Shown piece after piece: positions 1 to 5,092 of a stretch of DNA of 5,092 nt (its first letter is position 1; each line of letters begins with the position of its first letter). The position numbers were made by a program, and so were the translations under genes. Source of the DNA: an uncultured Bacteroidota bacterium (lineage in GTDB: Bacteria; Bacteroidota; Bacteroidia; Bacteroidales; VadinHA17); the NCBI GenBank assembly GCA_903865465.1, contig CAIPJU010000058.1:1-5092 (forward strand), read 5' to 3'. The notes beneath the pieces were generated by a model. The model was not told the DNA's origin. It worked only from the letters and a program-made list of their open reading frames with translations, and made no database searches.

Positions 1-84
1 CCACAATAGCACAATTGTAGCGGCAACAGACAAACCAAGATGAATGAAAAATATCCGGCTTTTGAAAAAACTTCCAAGGCTCAT
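1..84 (-). CDS. N-terminal fragment of a membrane-anchored protein, probably PASTA-domain protein
   Basis: Reading the minus strand from an ATG at 84-82, 28 codons stay open to the window edge. The peptide begins MSLGSFFKSRIFF and continues through a hydrophobic stretch ending VAATIVLLW. This is a short basic N-terminus followed by one membrane-spanning segment, as in a type II anchor or uncleaved signal. From memory, Bacteroidota PASTA-domain proteins start very similarly (MSxxxFxKSxxFxxxL, then a hydrophobic run ending LLW) and carry extracytoplasmic PASTA repeats thought to bind peptidoglycan or muropeptides. No PASTA domain is visible here because the gene leaves the window after the anchor, so the family name is an inference. 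It is transcribed divergently from the cyclophilin. The opposite-strand frames in this stretch are short and have no protein-like character. Confidence 0.65.
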   Translation of the reverse strand, partial: MSLGSFFKSRIFFIHLGLSVAATIVLLW

Positions 85-139
85 TCAATGAATTTTAAAA
101 TAAACATTAATATCACTTTATGCTTAAGCTAAAAGCACA
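85..139. promoter_or_regulatory. Divergent intergenic region, likely holding both promoters
   Basis: These 55 bases lie between the start of the leftward membrane protein and the first signal-peptide codons of the rightward cyclophilin lipoprotein. GC content is about 22 percent (12 of 55 bases), and both flanking genes point outward, so promoters for both strands should be here. I see no clean match to the Bacteroidota -33 TTTG / -7 TAnnTTTG consensus on either strand, so no individual promoter is called. The perfect 8-base palindrome GCTTAAGC occupies 122-129. The right boundary depends on where cyclophilin translation really begins. Confidence 0.35.
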
Positions 140-246
140 ATAACAATAAATTTTTAAAATTATTTCTTATTCCGTTATTTTTCCTGGGAATATCATGCAG
201 CACCAATGGTGGCAATGACAGTACATCTGTTTTAATAAAAACTACA
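133..246 (+). other. In-frame lipoprotein signal peptide upstream of the cyclophilin ATG, without a start codon
   Basis: This stretch is open and in frame with the cyclophilin that starts at 247; the nearest upstream stop is TAA at 130-132. It encodes NNKFLKLFLIPLFFLGISC, a lysine-containing N-region, a hydrophobic core and a lipobox-like LGISC with the cysteine at 196-198. A polar linker (STNGGNDSTS) follows, then VLIKTT, which joins the MGDIKLKLYD at 247 to form the usual first beta strand of a cyclophilin. The protein is therefore very probably a lipoprotein, and the ATG at 247 is an internal methionine. No ATG, GTG or TTG occurs in this frame between 133 and 246. Inserting one G between 141 and 142 would create ATG-AAC-AAT-AAA directly at the signal peptide. 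Alternatively, the ATG at 120 in another frame would join it if one base near 141 were extra. This is either a sequencing or assembly error, a real start-loss mutation, or a non-standard start. Confidence 0.75.
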
Positions 247-954
247 ATGGGTGATATAAAACTAAAATTATATGACGAAACACCATTACACCGCGACAAT
301 TTCATCCAACTTGTCAAATCAGGTTTTTATGAAGGGATCTCTTTTCACAGAGTAATAAAAGATTTCATGATTCAGTCAGGGGATCCTTCAACCAAAACTG
401 CCAAAGAGGGTAATGTTTCTGATACCTTAAAAACCTATACTATTCCTTCCGAAATAAACCATAAATATTTTCTTAAAAAAGGAGCACTTGCCGCTGCACG
501 TCAGGCTGATGAAATAAATCCACAAATGCGTTCCTCCGGCACACAATTTTATATTATCCAGGGTGTTAAATTCAACGATGATGAACTTCTTACTGCTGAG
601 AAACGAATTAATAATAACATTAAACAAGCTGTTTACATCAGAATTTTAAAAGAATGTTCTGATAGTTTACAAAGAACAGGTATACCCCAGGCTGATGCCA
701 AAATTCAGGAGGCAGCCTCGATGAAGATGTTTCAATATCTATCGGATAATAAAGATTACAAAATTCCCGAAGAACAACGTAATATTTACAAAACTATCGG
801 TGGTACACCAAGACTGGATCAGACCTACACCGTCTTTGGTGAAGTCACAGAAGGACTCGACATCGTCGACAGGATTGCTTCAACAGCCACAGGACCAAAT
901 GATGTGCCCTTAAACGATATCAAAATATTAAAAATAAAAATATTAAAAAAATAG
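247..954 (+). CDS. Cyclophilin-type peptidylprolyl cis-trans isomerase (probable lipoprotein)
   Basis: Catalyses cis-trans isomerisation of Xaa-Pro bonds and assists folding, here probably at the membrane facing the periplasm. Cyclophilin landmarks, numbered from the 247 ATG: FHRVIKDFMIQSGDP at 33-47, which contains the equivalents of human CypA Arg55, Phe60, Met61 and Gln63 (R35, F40, M41, Q43); SSGTQFYI at 96-103 (Q100 matches Gln111; Y102 replaces Phe113); and LDQTYTVFGEVTEGLDIVDRI at the C-terminal part (190-210). CypA Trp121 is Arg189, which is not rare in bacterial members. About 78 residues (107-184), charged and probably helical, interrupt the fold between QG and the GGTPRLD segment; a similar insertion is common in Bacteroidota cyclophilins. 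The 247 start is simply the only usable start codon: it cuts into the first beta strand, and coding evidently begins near 140. pheS follows after 7 bases, so the two are probably co-transcribed. Confidence 0.93.
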   Translation: MGDIKLKLYDETPLHRDNFIQLVKSGFYEGISFHRVIKDFMIQSGDPSTKTAKEGNVSDTLKTYTIPSEINHKYFLKKGALAAARQADEINPQMRSSGTQFYIIQGVKFNDDELLTAEKRINNNIKQAVYIRILKECSDSLQRTGIPQADAKIQEAASMKMFQYLSDNKDYKIPEEQRNIYKTIGGTPRLDQTYTVFGEVTEGLDIVDRIASTATGPNDVPLNDIKILKIKILKK

Positions 955-961
955 TATAGCC

Positions 962-2002
962 ATGCTTGACAAAATTTCATCCTTAATTAATGAGGTAAAG
1001 GAAATAAATGTAAACACACATGAAGAGCTTGAAATTTTCAGAATAAAATACCTAAGTAAAAAAGGACTTATATCAGAATTGTTTGATGAGTTTCGCAATG
1101 TTCCTGTTGCCTTGAAGAAAGAGGTAGGGCAGAAATTAAATCTTTTGAAAGAAAATACGAGTGATAAATACAATTCATTAAAGGAAAAACTAACCGAGAA
1201 TGATGATAATAATGAGTACGCCGATCTTTCGAGACCTTCATTTCCTTATCCGTCAGGGAGCCGTCATCCAATATCTATCGTCAGGAATGAAATAATTGAC
1301 ATTTTCAAACGCATTGGTTTTGTGGTTTCTGAAGGTCCGGAAATAGAAAATGATGATCATGTTTTCACAAAACTTAATTTTGCACCCGAACATCCTGCAC
1401 GTGACATGCAGGACACTTTTTATATTTCTAAACTTTCACCTGAAGATTCCAGTCCTGAAGATATATTACTTCGTACCCATACCTCTTCAGTACAAGTACG
1501 AGTAATGCAAAATCAGAAACCACCCATAAGAACAATATCACCAGGGCGTGTATTCCGGAACGAAGCTATATCAGCACGGGCACATTGCATTTTCCATCAG
1601 GTTGAAGGACTCTATATTGATACAAATGTCTCTTTTGCTGATCTTAAACAAACACTTCTGTTTTTTGCCAGGGAGATGTTTGGCCAGCAAACTGAAATAC
1701 GTTTGAGGCCTTCATATTTTCCATTCACCGAACCTTCGGCTGAAATGGACGTGAGCTGCAGGATCTGTGGTGGAAAAGGATGCAATGTTTGCAAATATAC
1801 TGGATGGCTCGAGATACTTGGATGTGGTATGGTACATCCTAATGTACTGGAAGCTTCGAATATTGACAGTAAAAAATACACTGGTTTTGCTTTCGGAATG
1901 GGCATTGAACGATTAGCGATGTTAAAATACAGAATTAATGATCTTCGTCTCTATTTTGAAAATGATATAAGATTTCTTGACCAGTTTAAATCAGCTCTTT
2001 AG
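962..2002 (+). CDS. pheS: Phenylalanine--tRNA ligase alpha subunit
   Basis: Cytoplasmic class II aminoacyl-tRNA synthetase subunit that forms an alpha2-beta2 enzyme with PheT and charges tRNA-Phe with phenylalanine using ATP. At 346 residues it has normal full length. Residues 1-85 form the charged helical N-terminal arm that contacts tRNA. The catalytic core follows: motif 1 region from about 100 (SRHPI, then GFVVSEGPEIE at 119-129), RTHTSSVQ at 171-178, motif 2 GRVFRNEAISARAHCIFHQ at 195-213, the phenylalanine pocket FPFTEPSAEMDV at 253-264, and motif 3 GFAFGMGIERLAM at 308-320. Ala310 corresponds to E. coli Ala294, the residue that sets substrate size selectivity. A cysteine cluster C266-x2-C269-x4-C274-x2-C277 is inserted before TGWLEILGCGMVHPNVL. 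The ATG lies 7 bases after the cyclophilin stop, with no Shine-Dalgarno sequence. pheT is not adjacent, which agrees with the split pheS/pheT arrangement I recall for this phylum. Confidence 0.98.
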   Translation: MLDKISSLINEVKEINVNTHEELEIFRIKYLSKKGLISELFDEFRNVPVALKKEVGQKLNLLKENTSDKYNSLKEKLTENDDNNEYADLSRPSFPYPSGSRHPISIVRNEIIDIFKRIGFVVSEGPEIENDDHVFTKLNFAPEHPARDMQDTFYISKLSPEDSSPEDILLRTHTSSVQVRVMQNQKPPIRTISPGRVFRNEAISARAHCIFHQVEGLYIDTNVSFADLKQTLLFFAREMFGQQTEIRLRPSYFPFTEPSAEMDVSCRICGGKGCNVCKYTGWLEILGCGMVHPNVLEASNIDSKKYTGFAFGMGIERLAMLKYRINDLRLYFENDIRFLDQFKSAL

Positions 2003-2019
2003 CCAATTGAACAATTCCT

Positions 2020-2033
2020 TAACGAACACGTTA
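2020..2033. promoter_or_regulatory. Perfect 5-4-5 palindrome, candidate operator ahead of the Crp/Fnr-family gene
   Basis: TAACG-AACA-CGTTA has two perfectly complementary 5-base arms separated by 4 bases, and sits 28 bases before the regulator's ATG in the 59-base pheS-regulator gap. Five-base arms with a 4-base spacer is the geometry of FNR sites (TTGAT-N4-ATCAA), although the half-site sequence differs. Autoregulation by the downstream Crp/Fnr protein is possible but inferred only from position and geometry. As an RNA hairpin it would be weak, and no T-run follows, so it is not a convincing pheS terminator. Such a palindrome could occur by chance in a stretch of this length. Confidence 0.25.
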
Positions 2034-2061
2034 TCTATAACATTGAAATCTCTTAAATAAG

Positions 2062-2772
2062 ATGAAACAACAGGATACACATATTCCTCTCTGTTTTAAA
2101 TGTGCATTCGATACCGGATCTCTCTTCAGGTTTCTTACACCTGAGGAAATTGATAAACTTAATTATGAAAAAGATTTCCGCCACTATAAAAGGGGAGATA
2201 TCCTATACCAGGAAGGTAACAGGATCAGCGGCTTCTACTGCATAAATGAGGGCATAATAAAAGTATTCAAAACAGGATTTGACGGAAAGGAACAAATTAT
2301 CAGGTTCGCAAAACCCGGCGATATAATAGCTTACAGAAGTGTATTAAGCAATGAACTTGCATGTACCTCTGCAAAAGTAATTGAAGATTGTCAGGTTTGT
2401 TTTATCCCCTCTGAAATATTGATTTCATTCATTAAGACAAATTCCTCATATGCTCTTGAACTATTGAAGCTTGCTTGTCATGAACTGGGTGAAGCCAACT
2501 CCTTCATTACCGATATAGCACAAAAAACCGTAAGGGAACGCCTGGCTGAAATTCTTCTTCTTCTTGTAAATGACTTCGGCTTGGATGAAGAAAACTATCT
2601 TAATATCTCTCTCACCCGCGAAGAGCTTGCAAATATTGTCGGTACTGCCACCGAATCAGTAATCAGATTATTGTCTGAATTTAAAACTGATAAACTTGTA
2701 GAACTAAGTGGTCGTAAAATAAAACTTCTCAACAAGAAAGCCCTTGAGAAAATAAGTAATGTTTATTCCTGA
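2062..2772 (+). CDS. Crp/Fnr-family transcriptional regulator with FNR-like cysteines
   Basis: A 236-residue DNA-binding regulator of normal family length. Residues 20-125 are the cyclic-nucleotide-binding-type beta roll (KRGDILYQEGNRISGFYCINEGIIKVF; PGDIIAYRSVLSN). Residues 125-165 form the dimerisation helix, and 182-225 a winged helix-turn-helix (LTREELANIVGTATESVIRLL) in which E198 and R202 match the DNA-reading Glu and Arg of FNR and CRP. The cAMP-contacting Arg-Ser pair of CRP is absent, so cAMP is an unlikely ligand. C11-x2-C14 aligns with FNR C20/C23, and C113 in CQVCFIP aligns with FNR C122 in MVCEIP; the C29 position is Ser20. An oxygen- or redox-sensing iron-sulfur cluster is therefore possible but unproven. 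Other cysteines are at 60, 101, 110 and 139. The ATG is the first start after an in-frame TGA at 2044-2046. A palindrome lies 28 bases upstream. The gene converges on ruvB with 14 bases between stop codons. Confidence 0.93.
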   Translation: MKQQDTHIPLCFKCAFDTGSLFRFLTPEEIDKLNYEKDFRHYKRGDILYQEGNRISGFYCINEGIIKVFKTGFDGKEQIIRFAKPGDIIAYRSVLSNELACTSAKVIEDCQVCFIPSEILISFIKTNSSYALELLKLACHELGEANSFITDIAQKTVRERLAEILLLLVNDFGLDEENYLNISLTREELANIVGTATESVIRLLSEFKTDKLVELSGRKIKLLNKKALEKISNVYS

Positions 2773-2786
2773 AAAGGAGTTTCTTA

Positions 2787-3812
2787 TTAAAATAAAGTTC
2801 TTGAACTAACGCCCCTGAATGGCACACCTATATGTTTGAAGGCATGTTCAGTTGCTTCTCTTCCACGAGGTGTCCGCTTAAGATATCCCTCTTTTATCAG
2901 AAATGGTTCATAAACTTCCTCTATAGTTCCGCTGTCTTCTCCAACTGCAGTAGCAATAGTGGTAAGTCCAACCGGTCCTCCACCGAATTTCTTAATTATT
3001 GCCGATAATATTCTGTTATCCATATCATCAAGCCCTTCTTCATCAATATTCAGGGCTTTCAGACCATATTTTGTAATAGGCATATCTATTGAACCGTTTC
3101 CTTTTATCTGTGCAAAATCCCTTACCCTTCGCAAAAGAGCATTGGCAATACGTGGAGTACCCCTGCTCCTTCGGGCAATTTCAATTGCAGCGTCATCATC
3201 AATTCTTACAGACAGGATTGAAGCGGATCTTTTAACAATACCCGTCAGAATAACACTATCATAATATTCAAGATGCAATTTTATACCGAACCTTGCTCTT
3301 AAAGGACTTGTAAGCAAACCTGACCTGGTTGTTGCTCCAATTAAAGTAAAACTATTTAATGTTAACTGAACAGACCTTGCACTTGGTCCTTTATCTATCA
3401 TTATATCTATCTGAAAATCCTCCATTGCAGAGTACAGATATTCTTCAATTACAGGGCTTAATCTATGAATCTCATCAATGAAAAGAACATCTCCTTCTTC
3501 TAAATTAGTAAGAAGTCCTGCCAGGTCACCAGGCTTATCCAGCACAGGACCCGAAGTTACCTTCATATTAACTTTTAATTCATTGGATATTATGGCTGCA
3601 AGAGTGGTTTTACCTAGTCCCGGCGGGCCATGAAGCAATACATGATCGAGAGCTTCTCCTCTTTGTTTTGCTGCAGCAACGAAAACACTAAGATTCTCAA
3701 CAACCTGTTTCTGACCTTGAAAATCTATGAAACTAAGCGGCCTAAGTTGTTTTTCGAACTCATTATCTGCTCCGGTCAGCTCATCCCTAACTATATTTAA
3801 ATTCTCTGTCAT
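2787..3812 (-). CDS. ruvB: Holliday junction branch migration DNA helicase RuvB
   Basis: AAA+ ATPase motor that, with RuvA, drives branch migration of Holliday junctions in recombination and repair before RuvC resolves them. The 341-residue length is typical of a full RuvB. Visible in order: the N-terminal LRPLSFIDFQGQ segment (23-34), Walker A GPPGLGKTT (62-70), the RuvB-specific GPVLDKPGDLAGLLTNLE region (88-105), Walker B VLFIDEIHRL (109-118), the beta-hairpin region that contacts RuvA (about 130-152), sensor 1 GATTRSG (159-165), the arginine-finger segment SPLRARFG (169-176), sensor 2 RGTPRIANALLRRVRD (217-232), and the C-terminal winged helix (about 260-335) with FLIKEGYLKRTPRGREAT. All key residues are intact. 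The ATG lies 12 bases after the stop of the upstream repeat-protein gene on the same strand, so the two are probably co-transcribed. There is no Shine-Dalgarno sequence. ruvA and ruvC are not in view. Confidence 0.98.
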   Translation of the reverse strand: MTENLNIVRDELTGADNEFEKQLRPLSFIDFQGQKQVVENLSVFVAAAKQRGEALDHVLLHGPPGLGKTTLAAIISNELKVNMKVTSGPVLDKPGDLAGLLTNLEEGDVLFIDEIHRLSPVIEEYLYSAMEDFQIDIMIDKGPSARSVQLTLNSFTLIGATTRSGLLTSPLRARFGIKLHLEYYDSVILTGIVKRSASILSVRIDDDAAIEIARRSRGTPRIANALLRRVRDFAQIKGNGSIDMPITKYGLKALNIDEEGLDDMDNRILSAIIKKFGGGPVGLTTIATAVGEDSGTIEEVYEPFLIKEGYLKRTPRGREATEHAFKHIGVPFRGVSSRTLF

Positions 3813-3824
3813 CTAAAAAATAAG

Positions 3825-5092
3825 CTATTTAATAAGCCTTACCTCACTTTGCGGAAGTTTAATCTTAATTCCGTTTATACTTGTTTCAGTATCGTCTTTA
3901 TATGTAATAACAATAACCGGCATTCCCTCTTCATTAAACTTTTTCCAGCTCCTTTGCCTTATACCCATACTATAATATTGTTCCTCCTTAACATTGCCAT
4001 TATCATAATAAAATTCCTGAGTACCGTCAGGATTACCTTGCGTGTAATTTCCCTTAAACTTTAATTTCCCGTTTGTATATGATGTTTTCCAGATACCTTC
4101 CTTCAGGCCTGCTATATACTTACCCTCTTCAATACATTCACCAACATTTGTAATCCATTCACCATTTTTCTCTCCGTCAGAATACAAGCCCTGAGCGATA
4201 ATTGCACCCGATACTGAATATTCAGTAAATTGTCCATCTCTTTTCCCCTGAAAATACTCTTCCTCTCTTAGTACAGAACCCGATTCATAATACCATTTCC
4301 ATAATCCATCAGGTCTTCCGCCACTATACCCACCAGTCTGAACTAATTTTTGTTCACTATTATAGTATTTCCAAATTCCTGATTTCTTGTTATCAGTATA
4401 TTGTCCTTCTGCATTGATCTTTCCATCAGCATAAAAATCTTTCCACTTTCCGTTTCTGTTTCCTGCCTCATCTACCAATCCTTCAGAAACTTTTAATCCG
4501 TTATCATTGTATAATAATGCTCTGATAATCTTTCCTTCAGGACTATATTCCCTGTGAATTCCAACCCTTACAGAATCTTTATAAGGACCGCTGTAAATAA
4601 GTTTTCCATTTGGATCATACTTATTGACAATTTTAATATCCTGTTCATCCTCAACTTTCGATTTCACAATAGCACCTTTTTCATATAACATGGTAAGTGT
4701 TAGTCTTCCCCTCTGATCATACTCCTTATAATAACCACTTAACAAATCATTTATAAAAGTTTTTTCATTTTTAATTACGCCAGAAGGATAAAATTCTTTC
4801 CAGTCACCTTGTTTTAAACCTTTTTGATCCTTCCTGTTTATCTTCTCCCTGCTAACAAGGAAATCATTATTGTATTCCAGCAGGGTAAGAATATTTCCCT
4901 CTTTATCAAACTCTTTTGATAAACCCACTTTTTTACCTTCATTATAACCAATAGTTTGTTGCACAGTACCTTCCGGATAGTAAAAATAAGCAGTCCCCTC
5001 CTTTTTATCTCCTGCAAATAACTCCCTGGAAACAATATACAATCCTTTTTGGGCTTCTTTTTTATATTTGATGTACCAACCGTTCTTTTTTC
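3825..5092 (-). CDS. MORN_2/YwqK-like repeat protein, 5' end outside the window
   Basis: At least 421 residues built almost entirely of about 14 degenerate units of roughly 23-24 residues, with the pattern G-x-W-K-x-Y/F-Y-x-x-G-x-(5-6)-x-Y-x-x-G. Clear examples are KNGEW, KEGIWKTSYTNGKLKFKGNY, PDGLWKWYYESGSVLREEEY and RNGKWKDFYADGKINAEGQY. Such repeats form beta-hairpin ladders; automatic annotation often calls them 'YwqK family antitoxin', a label I would not trust for function. The frame stays open past the TTG at 5042-5040 to the edge, and the 16 extra codons encode another repeat (KKNGWYIKYKKEAQKG). The real start, and any signal peptide showing export, is therefore beyond the window. The C-terminus departs from the repeat (TYKDDTETSINGIKIKLPQ) and looks like a natural cap. 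The stop is TAG, 12 bases before ruvB. Function unknown; by composition it could be an envelope or surface protein. Confidence 0.85.
   Translation of the reverse strand, partial: KKNGWYIKYKKEAQKGLYIVSRELFAGDKKEGTAYFYYPEGTVQQTIGYNEGKKVGLSKEFDKEGNILTLLEYNNDFLVSREKINRKDQKGLKQGDWKEFYPSGVIKNEKTFINDLLSGYYKEYDQRGRLTLTMLYEKGAIVKSKVEDEQDIKIVNKYDPNGKLIYSGPYKDSVRVGIHREYSPEGKIIRALLYNDNGLKVSEGLVDEAGNRNGKWKDFYADGKINAEGQYTDNKKSGIWKYYNSEQKLVQTGGYSGGRPDGLWKWYYESGSVLREEEYFQGKRDGQFTEYSVSGAIIAQGLYSDGEKNGEWITNVGECIEEGKYIAGLKEGIWKTSYTNGKLKFKGNYTQGNPDGTQEFYYDNGNVKEEQYYSMGIRQRSWKKFNEEGMPVIVITYKDDTETSINGIKIKLPQSEVRLIK
3888..5090 (-). repeat. Array of about 14 MORN_2-type protein repeats
   Basis: The repeats are recognisable in the protein and have diverged at DNA level; no long exact nucleotide repeat was seen. 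The most regular units lie in the C-terminal two thirds (RNGKW, KSGIW, PDGLW, RDGQF, KNGEW, KEGIW, PDGTQ), spaced about 22-25 residues apart. Units near the N-terminal edge are separated by longer, less regular linkers, for example after the unit beginning KKVGLSKEF and after LSGYYKEYDQRG. The unit count is by eye and could be off by one or two. Confidence 0.75.

Noticed and set aside
40..132. Plus-strand 30-codon frame starting with ATG at 40, overlapping a TGA at 41-43 like an ATGA gene junction
   Set aside because: It is antisense to the much more convincing membrane-anchor start on the minus strand, encodes nothing recognisable, and ends at 132 before the signal peptide.
1612..1905. 97-codon minus-strand open frame inside pheS
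   Set aside because: It is antisense to conserved PheS catalytic motifs and is a shadow frame.
2038..2045. TAACATTG as a Bacteroidota -7 promoter element (TAnnTTTG) for the Crp/Fnr gene
   Set aside because: It has one mismatch and no TTTG-like -33 element at the right distance; the nearest TTG is about 28 bases upstream, so it cannot be supported alone.
2771..2783. GAAA-AGGAG-TTTC as a terminator hairpin between the convergent genes
   Set aside because: The stem is only four base pairs, mostly A-U, and is not followed by a T-run.
2959..3264. 101-codon plus-strand open frame inside ruvB
   Set aside because: It is the complement of a fully conserved ruvB segment and has no independent protein features.
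5040..5042. TTG as the true start of the repeat protein
   Set aside because: The frame is open upstream to the window edge and the extra 16 residues form another repeat unit, so the TTG is an internal leucine codon.
3825..5092. Repeat protein as the antitoxin of a toxin-antitoxin pair (YwqK label)
   Set aside because: There is no small toxin-like partner gene beside it; the neighbour is an intact ruvB. The label comes from repeat similarity, not from demonstrated function here.

Overview
The window looks like chromosomal housekeeping DNA from a member of the Bacteroidota, probably Bacteroidales-like. This rests on AT-rich DNA, starts without Shine-Dalgarno sequences, a cyclophilin with the large insertion common in that phylum, a PheS carrying a four-cysteine knuckle, an FNR-like regulator with an N-terminal CxxC, and a long MORN-type repeat protein. 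The phylum assignment is inferred from family memory; no search was run.

Layout. Positions 1-84 (minus strand) hold the first 28 codons of a membrane-anchored protein, probably a PASTA-domain protein, running off the left edge. A 55-base AT-rich gap separates it from a divergent plus-strand block: a cyclophilin-type peptidylprolyl isomerase (ATG at 247, with an in-frame lipoprotein signal peptide upstream that has no start codon), then pheS (962-2002, 7 bases later), then after 59 bases a Crp/Fnr-family regulator (2062-2772). That regulator converges on ruvB (2787-3812, minus) across only 14 bases. ruvB lies 12 bases downstream of a long MORN_2/YwqK-like repeat protein (3825 to the right edge, minus), whose true start is outside the window.

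How the genes relate. Cyclophilin and pheS are probably co-transcribed; ruvB and the repeat protein probably form a second transcription unit. I see no shared pathway: the genes cover protein folding in the envelope, tRNA charging, transcriptional control, Holliday-junction branch migration and an uncharacterised repeat protein. pheT is not beside pheS.

I do not see a clearly new multi-gene system. The points most worth a second look are the start-less signal peptide of the cyclophilin (a one-base change would restore an ATG), the regulator keeping three of the four FNR iron-sulfur cysteine positions, a 5-4-5 palindrome just before that regulator, and the repeat protein being longer than its apparent TTG start suggests. 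No tRNA, rRNA, CRISPR array, insertion sequence or convincing terminator was found, and no gene-free stretch exceeds 300 bases.
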